The notes beneath the pieces were generated by a model. It was not told the DNA's origin, ran no database searches, and saw only the letters and a list, made by a program, of their open reading frames with translations. This document shows positions 57,425-64,000 of a stretch of 64,000 nt of DNA, in pieces. Position 1 is the first letter of the stretch. Each line of letters starts with the position of its first letter. Position numbers and translations under genes: made by a program. Origin of the DNA: Ctena decussata (taxonomy: Eukaryota; Mollusca; Bivalvia; Lucinida; Lucinidae); the NCBI GenBank assembly GCA_963989385.1, contig OZ022499.1:52875757-52939756 (forward strand). The letters are read 5' to 3'.

Positions 57425-58799
57425 GTAAGATTTTATTGATTTCTTCATCATTTCAATTGTTCGTCAAGAAATTTGTTGCGCGTGAGCTGTAAATTAGTGC
57501 TAATTTTTCGGTAACCAGTTCGCATTATGCTATTTTCTACTTGCAATTTTAAAAACTTCAACACAAGCGCAGATCATACCTTATCTTAAGTTCCTCCAGA
57601 CTCTCACCCGGACTGCAAGAGTTTGAAGCCAGTTACTTTACTAGGTTTGTTTTTTTCTGCACCGAGAGGAGGGGGTTACGGTGCTTCAAGATTTCGTCGA
57701 GTTTGTGTCGATTCAAATAAGAAGGTATGGCAAAATAGGATGATAGCAAAAGAAAGCCACCTGTACATCCACAAGCAGAATGTGGCTTTCTGATGCGTAG
57801 TTTGAGTATGTAATCACCATATTACTATCAAAAAATCACATTAAAAAACCGAAAAGAGACACCCTGATTCTTTTTTTAAAAACAGCCGAGACGTTAACGG
57901 TCACATTACGGCTGTTGATTGTTAACGGTCACACTGCACTGTAACATAGGTACACTAGAGATAGAAACCTTTTATTCTAATTTTCACTGGCGATTCTCCA
58001 CAAAACATAAAATAAAAGCGGGTTCGGGTATTTGTGAACCATTGGGTATAAGTGAATCTTCGTTTTTTTACAAACTGTGCCTATTTTGATTAGGTCTTTG
58101 ACCATTGTGAATTAAAAGGGAGAAAGCAGAAGTGTTCGTGACATTGGGACATGAATATCATTAAGTGTCCTTATACCCGAACCAGCTCGGTATACGGCTC
58201 TAACATGGCGTTTCATGCATTAGCATTAACATTTGCCAGGTCACTAGGGAAGTGTTGAAAACTAGGGCCGAGGTACCGCTGCCAAAAGTTAGTGCAATGA
58301 AAAACCATGTTTGATGGCTGTTATTGCATAAATTCAACCACAATGGTAGAAAAAAGGGAAACTGTTAAGGCACTATTTTCGGCCTCATCGCCATTACCTA
58401 CACTCATATGCATTACTATAAGAAATCCTCATTTTAGGTCATGGTCAGTTACCGTGATTTTTATCAAACCTTTAGCAACAGTTCACAAGTCAAAATTATG
58501 TTCACTATTTTTTTTTATTCACTTCGATGTCGCCTGCTCTTCAATTCTTACAATATTCGAATCTACTAACAACTGTCGCATACAGGTCTTTTATCGAAAA
58601 GTGCAACTGCAAACTACCCGCTTGCTTCTGCATTGAAGGAGTACTTTCCTGAAACCTGCATACAAAAAGCAAACAAACGCAAAGCAGGTAATTATCAGCA
58701 CGTGAATTGCCTTGTTAATACATTGTTTTGTGTTCGTTAAAACATGCCTGTTAATAGCAAGTGAAGCCGGTATTAATGCAATATTATTTAATGTCTTAC

Positions 58800-59760
58800 A
58801 GGAAAAATGACCTTCTGCTGTTTTTACTGCGGTTACACTCTAAAGAACAAGTCTTCTCTGACTCAACATGAAATTCTAATCAACGTTTGACTTTGTGGTC
58901 TCTCATAAACCTTTATACTCTTACAACCAGTTTTTGTGATTGGTTACAATTTTAAAAACCGTTTTGAGTGTAATGCTTGGGTGTAATGTTGAGTTTAATG
59001 CTTTAAAGGATTGGAAATTAAATATTTTCAAAACTATAAATGAACGTATTTCCTTTTATTCTCAGAATACTAACATGTCACCACGTAAACCTAAAATTAG
59101 TTTTCGTTATCTGAAATTAGGTATCCAGGAATTTCATAAGAAGTATGTCTTGGTTCCAGCAGACAACGCTGCAAACAACGTTGTTGTTGTTTGACGGTTA
59201 CACTACATAAATACTTTGAAGCAGGAGCTGAGTGGCCCTAAGGCCTATGAGCAGACTTCCGCTATAGAGGAGTCTGTCATCAATGACCATATCTGTCATA
59301 CAGCCACCAAATTTGCTGTAAGTGTTGATAAAGATCAAGAGAGAGTTCCTTCATTCTGCTGGCTACCTAAATTTCATAAGCGACTACATAAGGCACGATT
59401 CATTGCTAACTCTAGCTTATGCACGACAACCGAATTTTCTAAATTACTAACTTCTTGTCCTACTGCTATCCAATATTGTGAAACAGTCTATGAAAGGTCA
59501 AGTAAAAACCTGTTTTGATCAATTAAAAATCCACGTGAAGTAGTAAATACGCTGAAATCGCGAGGTTTTCGTGCGTCCAGTTTGTCTACATATGATTTTT
59601 CGACATTATATACTACCTTGCCCTACAATATTATTAAGAATAAACTTTGGATTTAACTGAAAGAGTTTTGAATAGGGAAGGCTCTCTTTATATTGTATGT
59701 AATATTAAGCATGCTTTTTTATTCGTCTGTTGGGTTGAACAACTAAGTATCTGATGAACC
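58800..59760 (+). pseudogene. Penelope-like element remnant
   Basis: Reading from about 58900: ALKDWKLNIFK, YVLVPADNAANNVVVV, YINTLKQEL, PSFCWLPKFHK, KARFIANSSLCTTTEFSKLL and STYDFSTLYTTLP (reverse-transcriptase motif A with its Asp). These are hallmark blocks of Penelope-like elements. In-frame TGA codons at 59192-59194 and 59516-59518, a TAA near 59654 and a following frameshift (…NREGS…) show decay. Motif C and the GIY-YIG endonuclease are missing. A 27-codon ORF at 58807-58890 just upstream, after acceptor-like cttacag, holds CFYC and QH in C2H2 half-finger spacing. Confidence 0.8.
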
Positions 59761-59764
59761 AAGG

Positions 59765-59876
59765 CAGAACAAAGGGCGAGGGTTGGTCGACCACAAACTG
59801 GTTAAGCCCCCCCCTCCACACAGAACTAAGGGCGAGGGTTGGTCGACCATAAACTGGTTAAGCCCCCCCCCTCACC
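59765..59876 (+). repeat. 56-bp tandem duplication
   Basis: Two copies of 'cagaac(a/t)aagggcgagggttggtcgacca…ctggttaagcccccc' start at 59765 and 59821. Confidence 0.85.
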
Positions 59877-61768
59877 CCAAGTAATTTCATCACGGCCGTC
59901 TCAAGGCGGCAGTTCTGTTTTGTTTCTTCTTGGTTGTTATATGTGTTGTTAGTTGCTATGTCTGATATTGATATAATGTTTGTGATGTTCAGGCTATTCC
60001 GTTAACCACCTACATGGGAAATGGCTGTTCACATGGCTGCCGCTGGTGTTGTCTTTGGCGGGGACTAATTTTGTGTTGTCTCTTTCCCACATGTTATCTT
60101 GGATCGGATCTGGGATTGAATTGTGTCAGTTCCTGAGAATTTTCCTCCTTAGTTTTGCTTTCTGACCAATCGCGATTTTTTCTGTTAAGCTTCAGATTTG
60201 ATTTTTTTTCTAGTCCTGTTTGCTTCATATTATTGGGCTCCACTAAGATCTAAAACAGAAAGGAACAAAAACTTAACATTACGTTAACTACTCCATAAGT
60301 ATATACCCTGGTAAATCCCACTTTATAGGTGAAAAGTGGTATATATCGGGTATCTGCTGTTAATATTTCTCTTTTTCAGACACAATAGACATGCACTGGC
60401 TTCTTGAAGCATGTTTGCTATTGGCACGTTTACGTATTGAATAAAGAAGTATCTAGAACCCGCTGCAAAAGTGTGACCGTTAACATTTTGTGGTCCAGCT
60501 GTGACCGTTACCCTGTTTGTTATAAAATGTGACCGGTAACATTAAAAGATTTTTTTTAAAAATGTTTGATTACGTTCAATACTTTGATTTCAGCTATTTC
60601 GGTAACCAACAAAAATATATCTGATTTTTCCCTCGTAAATTCTACTGAAAACGATATAAAGTGGTGAAGCAACTGCAGCGGGGAATCCACAAGGCCTATC
60701 CTCATATCAGGAGCCATGAGATCGATTCCTGGATTCTCCCGTCTTTCTTAGGATTTTTACAATTGTTTTGAAAGAATTGGACATTAATGATACGTGAAAC
60801 TCCTATCCTCACTTAAGTAAATAACAGTAGTTATGCATGACATCCTAGAGTGTGTTCTTCGATGCTTGTTTCAAAGTAAACATGAAAGCTACAAGTTGCT
60901 CGGTAACAAGTTTATTGTTGTTAGATTATGAAAACTTAATTACAGCTCAATCACTATTTAGATTTATGTGAAAGTGCACCTTTTAAACGGAAAAAAGCAA
61001 AAACTCACACCATACCGACGAAGTTTCAAACATGGCTGCCTCCATGATCGTCAACAAATATGGCGTCGTGGTCACGTGTTTCCCTACCCTGTATTAGGAA
61101 CTTCCGTTTCTCTGTCTCTGCCAATTTTCATTCACTCATATCCAAGCCAAGAAAACGCTATTTAAAATGTTCATGTAGAGACGCAGTCACCAGCAACATG
61201 CTAGCTCCAGTCTATTCGAAACTATGGTGTTGCGTATAGTACCCGATTTGGATTGTCCGCCTTTCAAGTGGCTGAGCGTTCAGGGACGAGGCGAGGTGAC
61301 TGCATCCGACAACACGGTATGCAGCAGATCCGACAAATAATATCATTGAGCAACAGAGTTAGTGATCTTTTAAAATATAGAGAATAAAATTATTTGAGAA
61401 TGAATTAAAGGTTTGACAAAATCACCTTTTCCTATATATGAATTTCAGGTAGTATCTCACTTATAATTCAAATTATAAGAGAGATGATGTCATAGATATG
61501 TTACCATAGCAAATATGGATTAATCAGCTCTTGTGGTTAGTATCTTGGCGGAATGACGTCTCGATGACGTCACTTAGACAGCAGTATGAAATTTTAGTTG
61601 CTATGGCAACAGATCTATGACGCCATTGGTACCGCAGCCTGGCAAACAGTGTATGCCGTGCTCCGCCAAATTTTCAATGACTTTACAAACTGAAATTTCT
61701 TTGAACTGAAACTTCTGTTTTTCTCAAACAAATAATTATTCTCAAGTCATTTAATTTCGCGTTTTAAG
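59877..61768. other. Intergenic, no gene seen
   Basis: Apart from the right GTTAACGGTCAC array, no exon or element was recognised. TGACGTCA-like words occur near 61553-61572. A TTTATT at 60909 could be a distant polyadenylation signal for the minus-strand gene. Confidence 0.4.
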
Positions 61769-63408
61769 TCAATAGCTTTCATCGCCGGAGGTTAGATCTA
61801 ACTGGTTAACGCTTTTACTTAAATCTACATCCTGAAATCCAAATGAGTCAACAGAAGGGGAACCTGAAACTTTGCTGTCTTCTCTAACAGGCCAGTGAAC
61901 AAGTTCAGGTTCCGATTTATCATCAGAATATACGGCGTAGATTGTTTCTATAGGGCTTGACAAACCGCTATCAGTTAGCTTTTCACTTTCCAAAGAAACC
62001 CGTTTTTCATTATTTAAATTTTGCTTTTTCTCTTTGGACAATTCCATTTCGCGACCCAAATTTGCATCTATTTCGCCGATTGCTGAGTTTTCTTGATGAA
62101 AATGCAATTCTATATCATCAATTGATGAACCTTCATTTTTATACAAAACTTTGTCTGAAATGGGTGACGCTGAAGTTGAGCTGGTCTTCCACGTGACATC
62201 ATTCACTAAAGTCTCCTCCCTAAGAACCGCGTCAATCCTGTCTAAACATTCTGTGTGATAAAGGTGATGATATAGAATTGCACCGTCATATCCTTTTGCT
62301 ATAAAGTCTGAAAACGGAATGGATGGCACTGGAGTTGAAGAGAGTGGCATAGGAATAGTTTCAGAGTCGATCCGTTTAGACAGTACTTCTGTTCTTGGCA
62401 GAGCACCCGAATCTGATTGAGATTTTCTGTATAACGGTCTTGTAGGTGTTGATGTAAGCGGTATGGTTGGTAAATTCAGTGACAATGTTGATCCGAACGA
62501 GGAGTGAGAAAAAGCCGATGAAGGGCGAGAGATCTTTAACTGTCTAAAGTCTGCTGACTTTAGACAGTTAAAGACTTCTCGCCCGTCATCAGTTTCGATA
62601 TCCAGCTGGTTTACTGAAAGTGATCTTGCGTCCTGGCGATAAGAGTGAGGTTTATAGTCTTCTTTCGCTGAAGTTGCACGCCCATTGTACGACCCCGGTG
62701 GAAAGACCTCGGTCAAACTGTGCATGTCCGATATCTTTGAAACTGAATTCGGTAATGGGTCAGGTAACACAAAACTTGGATCCCGCACAAATGTTACCTG
62801 TTTCTTCCAAGCCAATGCCGTCTCAAGCTGGTCCAAGTAAAACAGATCCGAAATAGTTCTATTGTCCATCAGAAATATGAAGGAATCTATATTTGTAACC
62901 CATACCAAGTTATCATCAGATGTAACGAGTTTCTTTTCATTCGAACATCGTACAAAGAATCTTTCCGACAACCCCAGCACCAAGCTTTGCCAATTTTCTT
63001 CTACAACATTTCCACAAACATACACTAGCTTAGTCTTTTCATGCCTTTTCTTATTGCCATTTGTCTCCGTAACAGATATTGCTGGTATTTCGTTTGTTTC
63101 TCTGACCATCTTGTCCTTTGTTTCGTTCTTAAATTCTATTTTACCGTTACGCTCTGCGATTTCTCGCTTATCAAAGAAAGCAACTTTTGATACGAAGTCC
63201 CATAAACGATCACAAGATTTGTGTTGTATGAGTTTAGGGTAGATTTCCAGCAAGTTTAGAGCAGTTTCAATAGTATATTGATGTTTTTGCATCCAGTCAA
63301 TAGCTCCCCTGAATGTTGGCCAAAATTCTTGTGTTCTTCTTGTCTGCGGTAGTGACGGAAGTTTACGTTGGCGTCTAGGCGCCCTGTCGTTCATTTTTCG
63401 ACCCGGCC
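61769..63408 (-). CDS. TIR-like domain protein, terminal exon
   Basis: The largest host exon in the window: 541 codons from ATG 63394 to TGA 61769. A strong acceptor, ccatttatttgtag, ends at 63409, so the first coding part or only the 5' leader lies in an upstream exon beyond the window. Residues 24-75 are helical. Residues about 122-217 read like a TIR fold: β-strand KLVYVCGN, a helix, then FIFLMDNRTISDL (BoxII-to-III-like), the helix YLDQLETALAWKK, QVTFVRDP, then PLPNSV. At the place of the NADase Glu in SARM1-type TIRs (E…TAL) there is Gln189, so enzymatic activity is doubtful. The remaining 300 residues are Ser/Thr-rich, with SPIET- and SSTP-type motifs, and probably disordered. I cannot name the gene; the TIR call is a fold guess. 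Confidence 0.6.
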
Positions 63409-63639
63409 CTACAAATAAATGGAAAAAGGTGTGAAAACATTTTTTTTAAATGTTCAACTTCCCATACGCAGTCAATACCTCACGAGTTAACGTAAAACAT
63501 AAAAAATGGCCATTTTATAATTGTGTAGGAGATATGATTTATCCAGAGTGCAAGTGGACTAAAATACCGTATTAATGCTATTAAACGCCTCGGGGCGTTG
63601 CATTTTACAAAGGGGGCGTTATTCAGAGCCTAAAGTGTA

Positions 63640-64000
63640 ATATTTACATACTTGGTGTACTTACTGGAAAGCCCTATAGTAAACCGATGGAACGTAATGT
63701 AGTTTACATTCCAATAATTACATTGAGACACGCGACGTCAGTGACGTAAAGATAAACAATGGCTCTGTACAACCTGATTGGACGTCAGCAACGTCATGAC
63801 GTCATGCATGCCGTTCTGCTGTTAGCAGAAAAACTGCGTTTACATGTTTTACTGCTTCAATTTTAGCGCTTATATAAGATTTTTCATGAAAGATTTAATT
63901 GAAATGAATGTAAATATAAGCAATGAACTTAATTTTTCTGAGATTTATCGAAATGTAAACTACATTGGGTCACTAGCAAAGTTTACATGAACCCCTTCGG
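63640..64000 (+). repeat. CRE-bearing palindromic repeat, copy 2, cut by window end
   Basis: Same orientation as 44163-44660, with TGACGTCA at 63797-63804 and the start of the 'actacattgggtcactagcaa' hairpin at the edge. It lies in the intron upstream of the TIR-like exon. Confidence 0.75.

Larger units (their letters stand above)
57893..60540. repeat. Inverted GTTAACGGTCAC arrays around 2.6 kb
   Basis: GTTAACGGTCAC stands at 57893-57904 and 57921-57932. Its complement or close variants stand at 60473-60484, 60501-60511 and 60529-60540. The paired spacing suggests terminal inverted repeats of a larger element. The Penelope-like remnant lies between them. Confidence 0.5.

Overview
This is a stretch of animal nuclear DNA: AT-rich, with few genes, exons split by GT-AG introns, and a dense layer of mobile elements. 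The element types (short tandem-array elements with (CCGT)n tracts and a terminal hairpin, V-type tRNA SINEs, Tx1- and CR1-like LINEs, a Penelope-like remnant, many palindromic MITEs) point to a marine mollusc, most likely a bivalve. That placement is an inference from style, not from a marker gene. No bacterial, organellar, rRNA or CRISPR features were seen.

Three host genes can be supported. (1) A single-exon DHHC palmitoyltransferase of the ZDHHC22/24 type lies at 11436-12383 (+), with an antisense SINE 73 bp past its stop. (2) A complete six-exon fructosamine/ketosamine-3-kinase (FN3K family) gene runs from 21610 to 43259 (+). It was assembled here from exons too short to stand out alone, with phase-compatible GT-AG junctions throughout and an encoded protein of 325 residues. 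Its introns hold a pogo-like element, a CR1-like LINE, Helentron-like elements, a 3.36 kb TIR element and several palindromes. (3) The terminal exon of a minus-strand gene lies at 61769-63408. It encodes a degenerate TIR-like domain and a long Ser-rich tail; its upstream exons are beyond the window. Weaker candidates are an orphan terminal exon (56202-56340), a small hydrophobic ORF behind a TATA box (10194-10409) and a promoter-like first exon (57354-57424).

Layout. 1-10 kb: small DNA elements, a Tx1/L1-like LINE (minus) and a tandem array carrying a YY1-like palindrome. 10-21 kb: the DHHC gene, then a run of TIR and foldback elements. 20.8-43.3 kb: the FN3K gene, preceded by a tandem triplication of its upstream DNA. 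43-56 kb: intergenic palindromic repeats, a mariner-type element, two SINE types and a reverse-oriented Helentron-like element. 56-61 kb: orphan exon, promoter-like site and Penelope-like remnant. 61.7-64 kb: the TIR-like gene.

The most striking observation is at FN3K exon 5. A 401-bp MITE has inserted at the TA that forms the first two exon bases, directly after the ancestral splice acceptor. The MITE's own end (…TTTTACAG, then the duplicated TA) rebuilds an acceptor at the exact original reading position.
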